Shown: positions 8,375 through 16,936, numbered from the stretch's first letter. The stretch: DNA of 64,000 nucleotides from Ketobacter sp963922875 (GCA_963922875.1 CAWUJH010000002.1:496001-560000); one strand, 5' to 3'. Translations and numbers: made by a program. Notes: generated by a model not told the origin, from the letters alone.

Positions 8375-9376
8375 TTACAGTAAGGGGGTGAAGGCATTAA
8401 AAATCCAGCCTAAAAGGGTGAATGCCACCAATAACAGGGCAAATAGAATGGCTAACAAGCGCCATTGCATCACTTGTTTTAATAATATGAACTCGGGAAA
8501 GCTGGCCGCTACGGTACTCATGCAGAATGCCAGAGTGGTTCCTATTGGCAAGCCATTAGTGATCAGACTTTCCATTACCGGAATTACGCCGGTTGCATTG
8601 GAGTAAAGCGGTATACCGAGCAGAACGGCGGCGGGTACGGACCACCATTGACCATCACCCAAATGGGTTTCAATCCAACCATCAGGAACGAAACCATGGA
8701 GGGCGGCTCCCAAGCCAACGCCAATGATGACCCATTTCCAAACCCGGCCAAAAATTTCAAAGGTTTCCTGTTTGGCAAATTGATGCCGTGCTTGCAGGGA
8801 TAGCTTGGGTGTTGTGTCGGTGGCGCTCGAGTCGTTGTTGTCAGTTTGTAACTGGCCTTTTTTTAAGGCTTCGGCAGCAAAGGACTGTAACCAACGCTCA
8901 GCTTTTATGGCATCTAGAAAAACACCGCCAAGAACTCCGATGCTCATTCCAGCGATTACATAGATTACCGTGAATTTCCATCCCAGCAGGCTCATCAGCA
9001 ACAGGATTGCCACCTCATTTATGAGTGGAGAAGTGAGTAAAAATGCCATGGTAATACCAACGGGTATCCCGGCTGAGGTAAAACCCAAAAAAACCGGAAT
9101 GCTGGAACAAGAGCAAAATGGGGTGATTGCACCAAATCCTGACGCAAATAAATAGGCGATTGCACGATGTTTGCCAGCGAGGTAATCACGCACTTTTTCA
9201 ACATTCATTGAAGCCCGTAACAGGGCTATTACGTAGATCATTACTACCAGCAAAACAAAAATCTTGCTGACATCTTCGACAAAAAAATGCAGGGCATCAC
9301 CCAGTTTTGTGCGGCTCGAAAGCCCTAGCAGGTTATAAACAAGCCAGCTGGCGAAATCTGTAAACAGTTGAAACAT
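8375..9376 (-). CDS. PF03773 permease, ArsP-like metal(loid) exporter
   Basis: The 333-residue inner-membrane protein has about eight helices in two halves separated by a hydrophilic cytoplasmic loop (about residues 170-200). The family signature TPFCSCSSIPVFLGF lies in the first half and a related GIPLYSNATGVIPVMESL in the second. Members of this family include ArsP, an exporter of trivalent organoarsenicals, and other efflux permeases. The cysteine pair in the signature is expected to bind the metal(loid). I start at the ATG at 9376 because it overlaps the stop of the preceding gene as TAATG, typical of translational coupling. An upstream start at 9409 is possible. With arsM and arsS in the same operon, export of methylated or sugar-linked arsenic is the likely job (inference). 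Confidence 0.82.
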   Translation of the reverse strand: MFQLFTDFASWLVYNLLGLSSRTKLGDALHFFVEDVSKIFVLLVVMIYVIALLRASMNVEKVRDYLAGKHRAIAYLFASGFGAITPFCSCSSIPVFLGFTSAGIPVGITMAFLLTSPLINEVAILLLMSLLGWKFTVIYVIAGMSIGVLGGVFLDAIKAERWLQSFAAEALKKGQLQTDNNDSSATDTTPKLSLQARHQFAKQETFEIFGRVWKWVIIGVGLGAALHGFVPDGWIETHLGDGQWWSVPAAVLLGIPLYSNATGVIPVMESLITNGLPIGTTLAFCMSTVAASFPEFILLKQVMQWRLLAILFALLLVAFTLLGWIFNAFTPLL

Positions 9377-9993
9377 TAGGGGACCACATGCCAATGTAAA
9401 GGAAGCCATTGTAAATCCTGAGGCTCATCAATGTCATGAAGTGTTGGCAATGGTTTCAGGCTTAAACCTGCCTCCAGGATTCTTTGTTGGGTTAACGCGG
9501 CAACGCTCGCGGTGCTCCAGGGAATATCTGAAAAAAGGGTCGGTATATAGTGATTTAGGCCCAGCAACCCATAGCCACCATCACTGACGGGAACCAGACA
9601 GGTGTCGTATTGAGTCAACACCGCCGCCGCTAAGCGCAATACTTCAGCGGTGAGTTGTGGACAGTCAGTACCGATTAACAGAATGGATTCACCCTGTTCG
9701 ATCACGCGTTGTGCAGCTCTGGCCATGCGCTGCCCTAGATCGCCGTCACCTTGAACTGACCAATGGAGCGCTGAGGGGAGTGTTAAATCCTCCCAGCTAT
9801 CATGGGGTTCGTCAGGCGTTACGCAGATTTCCACGGGGCCGATAGCGGCATCGAGGGCCTGTGCAACGGTATGGTTTATCAGTTGCCTGGCCAGACGCGC
9901 AGACCCTGCTGTACCCAGTGCCGGTATAAGACGGGTCTTCGCCAAACCCGGCGCCGGAGCTTTGGCGAAGATAACAATCCGCAGGGGAATCAT
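9376..9993 (-). CDS. Arsenosugar-cluster glycosyltransferase (TIGR04282 family)
   Basis: The 205-residue cytoplasmic protein has a nucleotide-diphospho-sugar transferase fold of the TIGR04282 type, related to CofC/MobA-like transferases. Visible motifs are the N-terminal IFAKAPAPGLAKTRL (nucleotide-binding loop), LLIGTDCPQL, VPVSDGGYGLLGL and DIDEPQDL. This family is repeatedly found beside ArsS and the TIGR04283 transferase, and is thought to help build the sugar part of arsenosugars. Its stop overlaps the permease start by one base and its start overlaps the next upstream gene by four bases, so the genes are translationally coupled. The exact reaction is not established. Confidence 0.85.
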   Translation of the reverse strand: MIPLRIVIFAKAPAPGLAKTRLIPALGTAGSARLARQLINHTVAQALDAAIGPVEICVTPDEPHDSWEDLTLPSALHWSVQGDGDLGQRMARAAQRVIEQGESILLIGTDCPQLTAEVLRLAAAVLTQYDTCLVPVSDGGYGLLGLNHYIPTLFSDIPWSTASVAALTQQRILEAGLSLKPLPTLHDIDEPQDLQWLPLHWHVVP

Positions 9994-10682
9994 TGATAGG
10001 CCTTGGCTAAGTGTTCAGCGGGGACTCCACGCCAATATTCCCAGCGTAGCCGCCACATAAGCCAAATGGTGCGCCAGACGCCATGTTCTATCCAGCGACG
10101 CCCAGAGGTGGTGACGGTAGCATAAATGCAAACGGGGCGTTTGATAGCCCGAAGTCGTTTCGAGAACTCGATATCCTCCATGAGTGGTTGATCTGGAAAG
10201 CCGCCAATCTGTTGAAAAAGATTTCGCGCCACAAAAATGGCCTGATCGCCGGTGGCTATGCCCGAAAGGCGGGAACGCAGGTTCATGCAATAAGCTACCA
10301 CCCGGAGCATTTTTGGCGTACCAGAAATCACCACATCAAAGCGACCCCAACTTGGCCGTTTGCAGGCTCGTAAAATGATTTCCCTTGCAGCTCGGGGTAA
10401 GCGCGTATCAGCGTGAAGAAAAACCAACGCTGATCCTACCGCATGAGCGGCACCGGCATTCATTTGTCGGGCGCGGCCTTGTTCAGAATGGATGACCTTA
10501 AATTCACTCGCGGCAGCGATTTCTGCAGAGCCATCGGTGCTGCCGCCATCAACCATTACAATTTCACAGCCCTGACGTTGCCAATACTGCAGATGCTCTA
10601 AAAGGTTAGGTAGCATAGCCATTTCATTGAAAACGGGTACGATGATGGACAGTTCATTATTTATTGTTAAGTCGCCAGTCAT
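9990..10682 (-). CDS. Arsenosugar-cluster glycosyltransferase (TIGR04283 family, GT2 fold)
   Basis: The 230-residue GT-A glycosyltransferase has LSIIVPVFNE near residue 12, then VMVDGGSTDGS and the metal/nucleotide site LHADTRLP (DxD-like HAD). A later segment GDQAIFVARNLFQQIGGFP and the acceptor motif MEDIEFSKRL complete the GT2 pattern. Families named TIGR04283 are encoded next to ArsS, and a role in attaching a sugar-derived group during arsenosugar assembly is proposed. The 3' end overlaps the TIGR04282 gene by four bases. The 5' end overlaps the DUF547 gene by 26 bases, so translation is probably coupled. No clear Shine-Dalgarno precedes the ATG. Confidence 0.85.
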   Translation of the reverse strand: MTGDLTINNELSIIVPVFNEMAMLPNLLEHLQYWQRQGCEIVMVDGGSTDGSAEIAAASEFKVIHSEQGRARQMNAGAAHAVGSALVFLHADTRLPRAAREIILRACKRPSWGRFDVVISGTPKMLRVVAYCMNLRSRLSGIATGDQAIFVARNLFQQIGGFPDQPLMEDIEFSKRLRAIKRPVCIYATVTTSGRRWIEHGVWRTIWLMWRLRWEYWRGVPAEHLAKAYQ

Positions 10683-11496
10683 AATCTAGGAACTCAATTT
10701 CAACGTCACTTTTAATGTCAGGGGTTCGTAATTTTTCCACCAGGGTGGAGGGCAAGTTTAGGTCAGCTGCATGAGCCACCAAAAATTCCTCAAGCTGTTG
10801 ATAACCGAGCCAGCCTTGTTCGAAATCCTCACGATACCATTTAAAGATGGAGGATAACTTTATAATGCCATCTTCAAACCGGTTTTGCCGGGGATTGCTG
10901 AGAAACCGCTGGGCCTGTTGATTTAGCTGCTCTTCGAGCTGGTTACCGAGGTAAGCTTCTGGCCGCAGTGGCGGGCAACCAATGCTGGCACAATTAACCG
11001 CAAAGTGAATCCTGGGGTCGTTGTAGCGACCGCTGCCACGAATCAAATCATGCTCTATATTATCCAGGGAGCGAGTAGTACCCAATAGTGGGATAAATTT
11101 TTTGCTCCAGGGTGAACGAAAAAAGCTGCCCAGATCCTTAATGGATTTAAGGTCAGGCCATGCGGTCAATATCAATTCCACGGTCCAGGCGTTATAGGCG
11201 TTGATTAAAAACGCCAGTTGCCGGTTTTCGGACCAGCCATCGAATTGGCTCAGTTCAATCTTTGAAAGAGATTCCAGATACTGTTTCAGTTGGGGACGAT
11301 CAGCCGCCATGGACTGATAATCTACCTGGGTTTCCTTGCCTGAACTGGTCCATGACACATGACGCTGCAAAAGATCGTTCCAGGGGCTATGATCGAAATC
11401 CTCGGCTTTGGCATTGCTTGTGGTGATCGCTTGAAGTACGAAAAGGCTAAGCAGTATGACTATCGCTCGGGGGGAATTAGTTAATGGCTTATTCAT
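10657..11496 (-). CDS. DUF547 exported protein in arsenosugar operon
   Basis: The 279-residue protein has an N-terminal signal peptide (hydrophobic core about residues 10-24, then SNAKAED). The DUF547 domain follows, with LAFLINAYNAWTV, the NIEHDLIRG segment and the cysteine-containing IHFAVNCASIGCPPLRPEAY. The conserved His and Cys residues of DUF547 suggest an enzyme, possibly of papain-like fold, but no reaction is known. I start at 11496, which overlaps the end of the upstream fusion gene as ATGAATAA; the frame continues to 11625 only inside that gene. Its fixed place between the reductase fusion and the glycosyltransferases suggests a periplasmic step in the pathway, or a later modification (inference). 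Confidence 0.8.
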   Translation of the reverse strand: MNKPLTNSPRAIVILLSLFVLQAITTSNAKAEDFDHSPWNDLLQRHVSWTSSGKETQVDYQSMAADRPQLKQYLESLSKIELSQFDGWSENRQLAFLINAYNAWTVELILTAWPDLKSIKDLGSFFRSPWSKKFIPLLGTTRSLDNIEHDLIRGSGRYNDPRIHFAVNCASIGCPPLRPEAYLGNQLEEQLNQQAQRFLSNPRQNRFEDGIIKLSSIFKWYREDFEQGWLGYQQLEEFLVAHAADLNLPSTLVEKLRTPDIKSDVEIEFLDYDWRLNNK

Positions 11497-13645
11497 GGCC
11501 CCTTCTCCAGTTGTGGTATTTCTCCAGCCACGCCAGCACCCGTTGCGGGGCATGAGCGCGCTTCCATTCACCGGCGGCGTATTTGTTGGCTTCCGCCCAG
11601 GTGGGGTAGGTATGTATAGTGCCAAGAATCTTGTTCAATCCAAGCCCATGTTTCATGGCCAGCACAAACTCCGCCAACAGATCGCCGCTGCGCTCACCCA
11701 CAATGGTGACACCTAAAATACGGTCTTTGCCCGGGACAGTGAGTACTTTTACAAAGCCGTAGGCGGCGCTATCGGCAATGGCGCGATCCAGATCTTCGAG
11801 GCCGTAGCGGGTGACCTCCACCTCAATGCCTTGTTCTTTCGCTTCCTGTTCATTGAGCCCCACCCGTGCCACTTCGGGGTCGATAAACGTGGTCCACGGA
11901 ATCACCCGATAATCCACTTTGAATTTTTTAAACTGGCCAAACAAGGCATTGACGGCAGCATACCAGGCTTGATGGGCTGCAGTATGAGTGAATTGATAAG
12001 GGCCGGCCACATCGCCCGCGGCAAAGATATTAGGATACAGGGTTTCCAGATATTCATTGGTAATGATGGTGCGGTCGGTACGGATTCCAAGTTTTTCCAG
12101 GCCGTAGCCTTCCAACCGGGCTACCCGGCCAACGGCACAAATAAGGGCATCGAACTCAATGCTATGTTCCACGCCGTTGTGTTCAACCAGCAGACACTTG
12201 TTGCCATTGCGGGTTTCGCATTTCAGCGCTTTGTGTTGGGTAAGCACAGTGACGCCGTCTTTTTCCAGAGCTTGCTGGGCTAAGGCCGACACTTCCTGGT
12301 CCTCACGCAACATAATGCGTTCGGCCATTTCTACCTGGGTAACCTGAGAGCCCAAGCGCGCAAAACTCTGGGCCAACTCACAACCGATAGGGCCGCCACC
12401 TAATACTACCAGCCGCTTGGGTGGTTCATCCAATTCCGCAAATCGATCCCACAAGGTATCACTGGTGACATAGCCTGACTCTTCGATACCTGGTAGTGGC
12501 GGCACGAAGGGACGAGCTCCCGTGGCTAACACAATCGCGCGGCTGGTGAGTCTTTGGGTTGCGCCATTGTTGGCTTTAATTTCTACCGTCCAGGGGTCTA
12601 CCAGTTTGGCGTAGCCTTCAATCACCTCCACCCCGAGCCCTTGGTAGCGCTCAATACTGTCATGGGGTTCAACAGCGCGGATCACAGCCTGAATGCGTGC
12701 CATTATCCGTTTAAAGGAAAAACTGGGGTCAGTCTTGTTTAAACCATAGTGTTCAGCACGACGCATCTGATTTGCCAATTTAGCGCTTTTGATCAGCGCC
12801 TTACTCGGCACACAGCCATAGTTGAGGCAGTCGCCCCCCATTTTATGGGCTTCGATGAGGGTGACTTTGGCTTTCACAGTGGCCGCAATATAGGCGGTTA
12901 CTAAGCCACCGGCACCGGCACCGATGACAATTAAATTACGGTCATAGTGCTTGGGCTTTTGGTACTTGGCATAGACGCGTTTGGCTTTAATAACAGCCAG
13001 TACTTTTTTGGCAATAAGGGGAAACATCCCGAGCAGCGCAAAAGACAGCAGCAGTGAAGGCGACAGAATACCGGAAAGGCTGTCGAGTTGCGCCAACTGG
13101 GTGCCGGCGTTTACGTACACCAAAGTACCCGCTAACATTCCCAGTTGACTCACCCAATAAAAAGTCGTGGCTTTTATGGGGGTGAGTCCCATCAATAAAT
13201 TGATGAGGAAAAAAGGAAATACTGGAACCAGCCTTAAAGTGAGCAAGTAAAAAGCGCCGTCTTTACTTATGCCTTCATTGATTGGTTTTAAACGATCGCC
13301 AAAACGGTGTTGAACGCTGCTATGCAATAAGTAACGGGACACCAGAAAGGCGAGGGTCGCGCCGATGGAACTGGCGAAGGAGACAATTATTGTGCCCCAC
13401 ATTAAACCAAACAAAGCGCCTGCCGCCAGTGTCATTACAGCGGCACCGGGCAGTGAGAGTGCCGTTACTGCGACATAGAGCAGTAGGAAGCCGCCCCCCA
13501 CTAAAACTGGTTGTGCAGAGCGCCAGGATTCAAATTGTGCCAGGCCACCTTTTAAACCTTCTAGTGTGAGTAGTTGATCGAGGTCGAAATAGAAAAAGCC
13601 CAGCGCAAGAGTCGCCATGATGATCAGCACAATTAATTTTTTCAT
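11489..13645 (-). CDS. TVP38/DedA membrane domain fused to mercuric-reductase-like flavoprotein
   Basis: The 718-residue protein has a membrane part (about residues 1-215) of the TVP38/TMEM64 (SNARE-associated, DedA-like) family, with the GAAVMTLAAGALFG re-entrant segment and a later FPFFLINLLMGLTP. A pyridine-nucleotide disulfide oxidoreductase follows. It has the FAD motif GAGAGG near 235, the redox pair C273/C278 in GGDCLNYGCVPSK, the NAD(P) motif VVLGGGPIGCE, FAAGDVAG, and a dimerisation domain ending in HTYPTWAEA. It resembles the core of mercuric reductase without the metal-binding N-terminal domain and without a C-terminal cysteine pair. I use the ATG at 13645, which has AGGAA upstream. 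In this operon it may reduce arsenic or a thiol carrier at the membrane (inference). Fusions of this kind are known, but the substrate is not. Confidence 0.88.
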   Translation of the reverse strand: MKKLIVLIIMATLALGFFYFDLDQLLTLEGLKGGLAQFESWRSAQPVLVGGGFLLLYVAVTALSLPGAAVMTLAAGALFGLMWGTIIVSFASSIGATLAFLVSRYLLHSSVQHRFGDRLKPINEGISKDGAFYLLTLRLVPVFPFFLINLLMGLTPIKATTFYWVSQLGMLAGTLVYVNAGTQLAQLDSLSGILSPSLLLSFALLGMFPLIAKKVLAVIKAKRVYAKYQKPKHYDRNLIVIGAGAGGLVTAYIAATVKAKVTLIEAHKMGGDCLNYGCVPSKALIKSAKLANQMRRAEHYGLNKTDPSFSFKRIMARIQAVIRAVEPHDSIERYQGLGVEVIEGYAKLVDPWTVEIKANNGATQRLTSRAIVLATGARPFVPPLPGIEESGYVTSDTLWDRFAELDEPPKRLVVLGGGPIGCELAQSFARLGSQVTQVEMAERIMLREDQEVSALAQQALEKDGVTVLTQHKALKCETRNGNKCLLVEHNGVEHSIEFDALICAVGRVARLEGYGLEKLGIRTDRTIITNEYLETLYPNIFAAGDVAGPYQFTHTAAHQAWYAAVNALFGQFKKFKVDYRVIPWTTFIDPEVARVGLNEQEAKEQGIEVEVTRYGLEDLDRAIADSAAYGFVKVLTVPGKDRILGVTIVGERSGDLLAEFVLAMKHGLGLNKILGTIHTYPTWAEANKYAAGEWKRAHAPQRVLAWLEKYHNWRRGHE

Positions 13646-13676
13646 GGTTTGGTTCCTGGCATACAACGGATGCCTG

Positions 13677-14636
13677 TCACAGCGCACCGCCGCAACTACT
13701 GCCTTGCCCCGCAGTGCAGCCGTAGCAGTGATCAGCGATATGAATCGGTTGAGCGTCGAAGCTTTCCTCTATTAGATCTCGTAGGTGTCTCATCTTATGG
13801 GCTTTGTTGCTTAGGGCCAAGGTCAATTGCTGATTAAAATCACAATCGTACAAGTGACCTTGCCAATCTACACTAATTAAGGAACGGCACATTAAATTGT
13901 CCAGATTCTGTGGCTGATAGTTTGCTTTCAGCAGTTTCATATAATCGTGAAATTGCCCCTTTGAAATCAGGGTTGAACCAAAGCGTTTGATGGGCATATT
14001 GGCCAAGGCGTAAAGCTGGTTGAATTCGATGCCAAAGTTGTTCCGCAGCTCGCGTTTATAGTCGGCTTCTAAGGCTTGTTGGTCCGGGGGTAAAGACGGC
14101 CCTTGCGGATTATAAACCAGATTCAGTGATAACCCCGTTGCCGGTTTTCCGTAGCCCAATGTATTGAGCTTTTGTAATCCTGCAATGCTTTTGTCAAATA
14201 CTCCTTGGCCCCGTTGTTGGTCTACATTTTTTAGAGAGTAGCAGGGCAGGGAAGCCACTATCTCTACTTTATTTTGGGCTAGAAATTCAGCTAGATCTTG
14301 CTGCTCTGGTTCAAATAGAATGGTGAGATTGCAGCGATCAATGACATGGACACCCGCAGCCCTTGCCTGAGTCACCAAATAGCGGAAATCCTGATGTAAC
14401 TCCGGTGCGCCGCCAGTGAGATCCAGGGTCTTTATCTTCCGGGCTTTAAGTACTGGAAGTATTAACTCCAGGGTTTCTCTGGTCATCATTTCCTTGCGAT
14501 CTGGGCTCGCGTTCACATGGCAATGCAAGCAGCGCTGATTGCACTTATAACCGAGATTCACTTGTAGGGTATCGAGGCTTTTTCGGCGTATCTCGGGGAA
14601 ATCAGTGACTTCTAAGAATCGTAAGGTGTTTTGCAT
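13677..14636 (-). CDS. arsS: Radical-SAM arsenosugar biosynthesis protein ArsS
   Basis: The 319-residue enzyme has the radical-SAM cluster motif CNQRCLHC at residues 32-39. It also has the SAM-binding TLDLTGGAPEL and a C-terminal cysteine-rich segment (DHCYGCTAGQGSSCGGAL) likely to hold an auxiliary iron-sulfur cluster, as in SPASM-like families. Known ArsS proteins join a 5'-deoxyadenosyl group from SAM to dimethylarsenic, the first committed step to arsenosugars. I start at 14636 because GGAG lies six bases before it; a TTG at 14648 would place that GGAG inside the gene. It is the first gene of an eight-gene unit running to arsM, with a 31-base gap to the reductase fusion. Confidence 0.93.
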   Translation of the reverse strand: MQNTLRFLEVTDFPEIRRKSLDTLQVNLGYKCNQRCLHCHVNASPDRKEMMTRETLELILPVLKARKIKTLDLTGGAPELHQDFRYLVTQARAAGVHVIDRCNLTILFEPEQQDLAEFLAQNKVEIVASLPCYSLKNVDQQRGQGVFDKSIAGLQKLNTLGYGKPATGLSLNLVYNPQGPSLPPDQQALEADYKRELRNNFGIEFNQLYALANMPIKRFGSTLISKGQFHDYMKLLKANYQPQNLDNLMCRSLISVDWQGHLYDCDFNQQLTLALSNKAHKMRHLRDLIEESFDAQPIHIADHCYGCTAGQGSSCGGAL

Positions 14637-14706
14637 AGAATTCTCCAATTATCCGGGAGCGTGAAGTGATCTCTCGTTTTGCTATATTCTGTGTGCCGAT
14701 AAGCGC

Positions 14707-15531
14707 TTAAGAGCGCTTACACTCAGGTTTGATACCCGCCGCTTGTGCTTGTTGGTAAAGATTCATGGCCTCATTCATGTGAGCTTGCAGATCTCTAATG
14801 CGGGTGGCATTGGCAGGGTGGGTTGACATGAATTCCGGCGGTTGCTGGCCATTACTGGCGCTGGCCATATTTTCCCACAGCACCACGGACTGACGGGGAT
14901 CAAACCCGGCCTTGGCCATGAGATTCAGACCAATCAAATCCGCTTCCGATTCGTGTTTGCGGCTGAAGGGCAAGGTGACGCCAAATTGAGCTCCCAACCC
15001 CAGTAAGCCTAATGACATCTGGCCCAATTGCGAATCCGAACTCGCAGCGAGCACGTTGGCCAAGGTGAGTCCGGTATTTTGTGCGGCTTGAATGGACATG
15101 CGTTCGTTACCGTGATGGGCAAGTACATGACCGACCTCATGACCGATGACGGAAGCCAGTTGATCCGGGGTCTGGGCAATGGTCAGTAAGCCTGTGTTGA
15201 CACCGATTTTAGCTCCGGGTAAGGCAAAGGCGTTGGCGGTATCATCCTTGAATACATTGACTTCCCACTGCAAATCGCTATTCAGCGTGCTGGTAATACT
15301 GTTGGCGACACAGTTAACATATTGATTAACCTCGGGAGCGGTGCTCAGCGGTTGCTTTTGTTTCATCTCCTGGTAAGCAGAAATTCCCATTTGTTCCATA
15401 TCACTATTGGAGAATAGCATCAGCTGTTTCCGGCCTAAGGGTGAGGTGGCACAGCCGGCGACTAAGCTGATAATACCGGCGCTAAGAATTAACCAGCGAA
15501 GCCAATGGGAACGAAAAGCTTGAACAAGCAT
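14707..15531 (-). CDS. M48 family metalloprotease lipoprotein
   Basis: The 274-residue protein starts with a lipoprotein signal peptide and lipobox VAGC with Cys27, so it is probably anchored in the outer or inner membrane facing the periplasm. The zinc site is HEVGH at residues 131-135, followed by a further glutamate in ESEADLIGLNLMAKAGFDP. That is the M48 layout of periplasmic quality-control proteases such as LoiP/YcaL. It lies 70 bases upstream of arsS on the same strand, so it could be cotranscribed. The gap contains a possible -10 element (TATAGC in minus sense near 14680), and I think arsS has its own promoter. A short hairpin (TAAGCGCT arms, 14700-14719) spans its stop codon. Confidence 0.88.
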   Translation of the reverse strand: MLVQAFRSHWLRWLILSAGIISLVAGCATSPLGRKQLMLFSNSDMEQMGISAYQEMKQKQPLSTAPEVNQYVNCVANSITSTLNSDLQWEVNVFKDDTANAFALPGAKIGVNTGLLTIAQTPDQLASVIGHEVGHVLAHHGNERMSIQAAQNTGLTLANVLAASSDSQLGQMSLGLLGLGAQFGVTLPFSRKHESEADLIGLNLMAKAGFDPRQSVVLWENMASASNGQQPPEFMSTHPANATRIRDLQAHMNEAMNLYQQAQAAGIKPECKRS

Positions 15532-15788
15532 CGACGGCGTACTCCTGTTGAATCTGTATGAGTCGTAAACTACTGTATCTGCTGGTACCCACGCAACTTA
15601 TTCTAGGGAGAGGCCAGCTTTTTTCACCTTTAACCATAGATCACTAACCATAGACCACTGTTTCGGGTTTAAGTGCGGTATCGCACCGACACTAAATGTA
15701 TTTCATCCTAGGATTCTGTTAGTACAGCCAAGACCAGAAAGTTGTATCGAATTGAGAATTCCAACTTGATTATCTACGGAGAAATATA

Positions 15789-16088
15789 ATGAGTGAACGC
15801 CAGCAATATGTGGACCAAATGAAAATCAAGCTGGATCAGTGGAGTAAGGATATTGATCAACTGGAGGATAAAATAAAAGCCGCTAAATCAGAGGTTAAAG
15901 ATGACTATAAAAAAAATCTGGCAACAATGAAAACCAAGCGTGATGAGGCCGCTAAGAAATTCGAAGAATTGCAGAACACCACAGATAGCGCGTGGGGTGA
16001 TGTAAAAGACGGGTTTGAGCAGGCATGGAGTTCCATTAGTCATGGCGTTACCGCCGCAAAAGACAAATTATTTAAGGATCATTCCTAA
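15789..16088 (+). CDS. Small coiled-coil stress-type protein
   Basis: The 99-residue protein has no signal peptide and is almost wholly charged helix. It has a heptad-like stretch (YVDQMKIKLDQWSKDIDQLEDKIKAAKSE and onward) up to about residue 80, then an amphipathic tail with WGDVKDGFEQAWSSI. It matches the pattern of short sll1863-type or apolipoprotein-like coiled-coil proteins that accumulate in stress. No enzymatic residues are seen. A good ribosome site (CGGAG) precedes the ATG. It stands alone, divergent from the M48 protease gene and followed by the N-ATPase relic. Confidence 0.7.
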   Translation: MSERQQYVDQMKIKLDQWSKDIDQLEDKIKAAKSEVKDDYKKNLATMKTKRDEAAKKFEELQNTTDSAWGDVKDGFEQAWSSISHGVTAAKDKLFKDHS

Positions 16089-16224
16089 ATCGAATATTGT
16101 TCTTGTTAGTTTAGGCGTTCTCAAACACTTTGACGCTGTTACCATTGGTGGACAAGAATGGCTGCTTTAAGTTAAGTTGTGGGCCTGTTCATTGCTGTTA
16201 TAACCAGTATTCATGGAAGTGAAT

Positions 16225-16401
16225 ATGGCATCAGGAAACCAAGGCACTGTCTTATCCATTCGCGGTAGTGTCGTTGATATTCAGTTTAAAGAATGTTTAC
16301 CGTCTATTCATAGTTTACTCCGTGCCTTTGACGGTCGGATTCTGATCGAAGTGCTGTCCCAGCGTGATGCTCACAGCGTGCGGGGTATAGCATTATTATA
16401 A
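16225..16401 (+). pseudogene. atpD: N-ATPase beta subunit, N-terminal remnant
   Basis: The 58 codons encode the N-terminal beta-barrel of an F1-type beta subunit. They include GTVLSIRGSVVDIQF, LPSIHSLLRAFDGRILIEVL and DAHSVRGIAL, which is the wording of the alternative Na+-translocating N-ATPase beta rather than the housekeeping one. The frame then runs into a stop two codons later. The whole nucleotide-binding domain (P-loop, Walker B) is missing. GGAAG precedes the ATG at 16225; an ATG at 16213 is also in frame. The break occurs at about 16385-16395, where gamma-subunit sequence begins, so this is one end of a deleted operon. Confidence 0.75.
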
Positions 16402-16810
16402 TCGCCCGAGTCATGACCGTAGTCAGTCAGGAAACCTTTATGCCCCGGTGCGGCAACGGCTGCTACCACTTGATGGCCGCTGGCAACAGGATTTTGTGAA
16501 CACACCCTGGCCATCAAAAAATCTACCACAAGTATTGACCCGCTATCCCCACAATTCCTATGGAACCAATCATCGACAGGACACTGTACTGGCGTTGATC
16601 CACGAATACCTTTTTGTGTCACTGTATCGAGCCTGCGCTGAATCCATGGCCAGTGAAAATGCCAGCCGTCTGGCGGCGATGCAACGGGCGGATAAAAATA
16701 TCGATGAATCCCTTACCACAATGAATAATCTTTTTCACAGCCTCCGCCAAAGCGGAATCGATGAAGAGTTATTTGACGTTATTGCTGGTAAATATCCTTC
16801 GGTGCGTTAA
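16391..16810 (+). pseudogene. atpG: N-ATPase gamma subunit, C-terminal remnant
   Basis: From 16391 to 16810 an open frame of 139 codons encodes the C-terminal half of an F-ATPase gamma-type subunit. Recognisable parts are RLLPLDGR, the helix LIHEYLFVSLYRACAESMASENASRLAAMQRADKNIDE (the family's SENxxRLxAMxxA block) and the closing LRQSGIDEELFDVIAGKY. The N-terminal half is absent. It is preceded immediately by the beta remnant; in the N-ATPase operon (order atpDCQRBEFAG) beta is the first gene and gamma the last. The two remnants are therefore the two ends of the operon with everything between lost. GTG at 16448 could still start a short product, but a functional one is unlikely. Confidence 0.72.
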
Positions 16811-16818
16811 CGCACCGA
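16799..16818. promoter_or_regulatory. Perfect 20-bp palindrome, copy 1 of a repeated motif
   Basis: The sequence TCGGTGCGTTAACGCACCGA is perfectly self-complementary and covers the stop of the gamma remnant. Its core GTGCGTTAACGCAC recurs in near-identical form at 28062-28075 and 28181-28194. It lies about 120 bases before the DUF4398/OmpA gene pair, so an operator for those genes is possible (inference). Confidence 0.4.
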
Positions 16819-16936
16819 CAAGGCTCCCGCTATAAGCCACCATATCATTATCGGCAATGCTCTCAGGTGAGTTCTCTCCTGGGATCGGTTTTTCCGCTTA
16901 ATTATTAATGACACTCATCGTTATGGAGATTTTGAT

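Noticed and set aside
14637..14706. ArsR-type operator before arsS
   Set aside because: A weak -10-like element is visible, but no clear dyad of the ArsR type and no arsR gene nearby.
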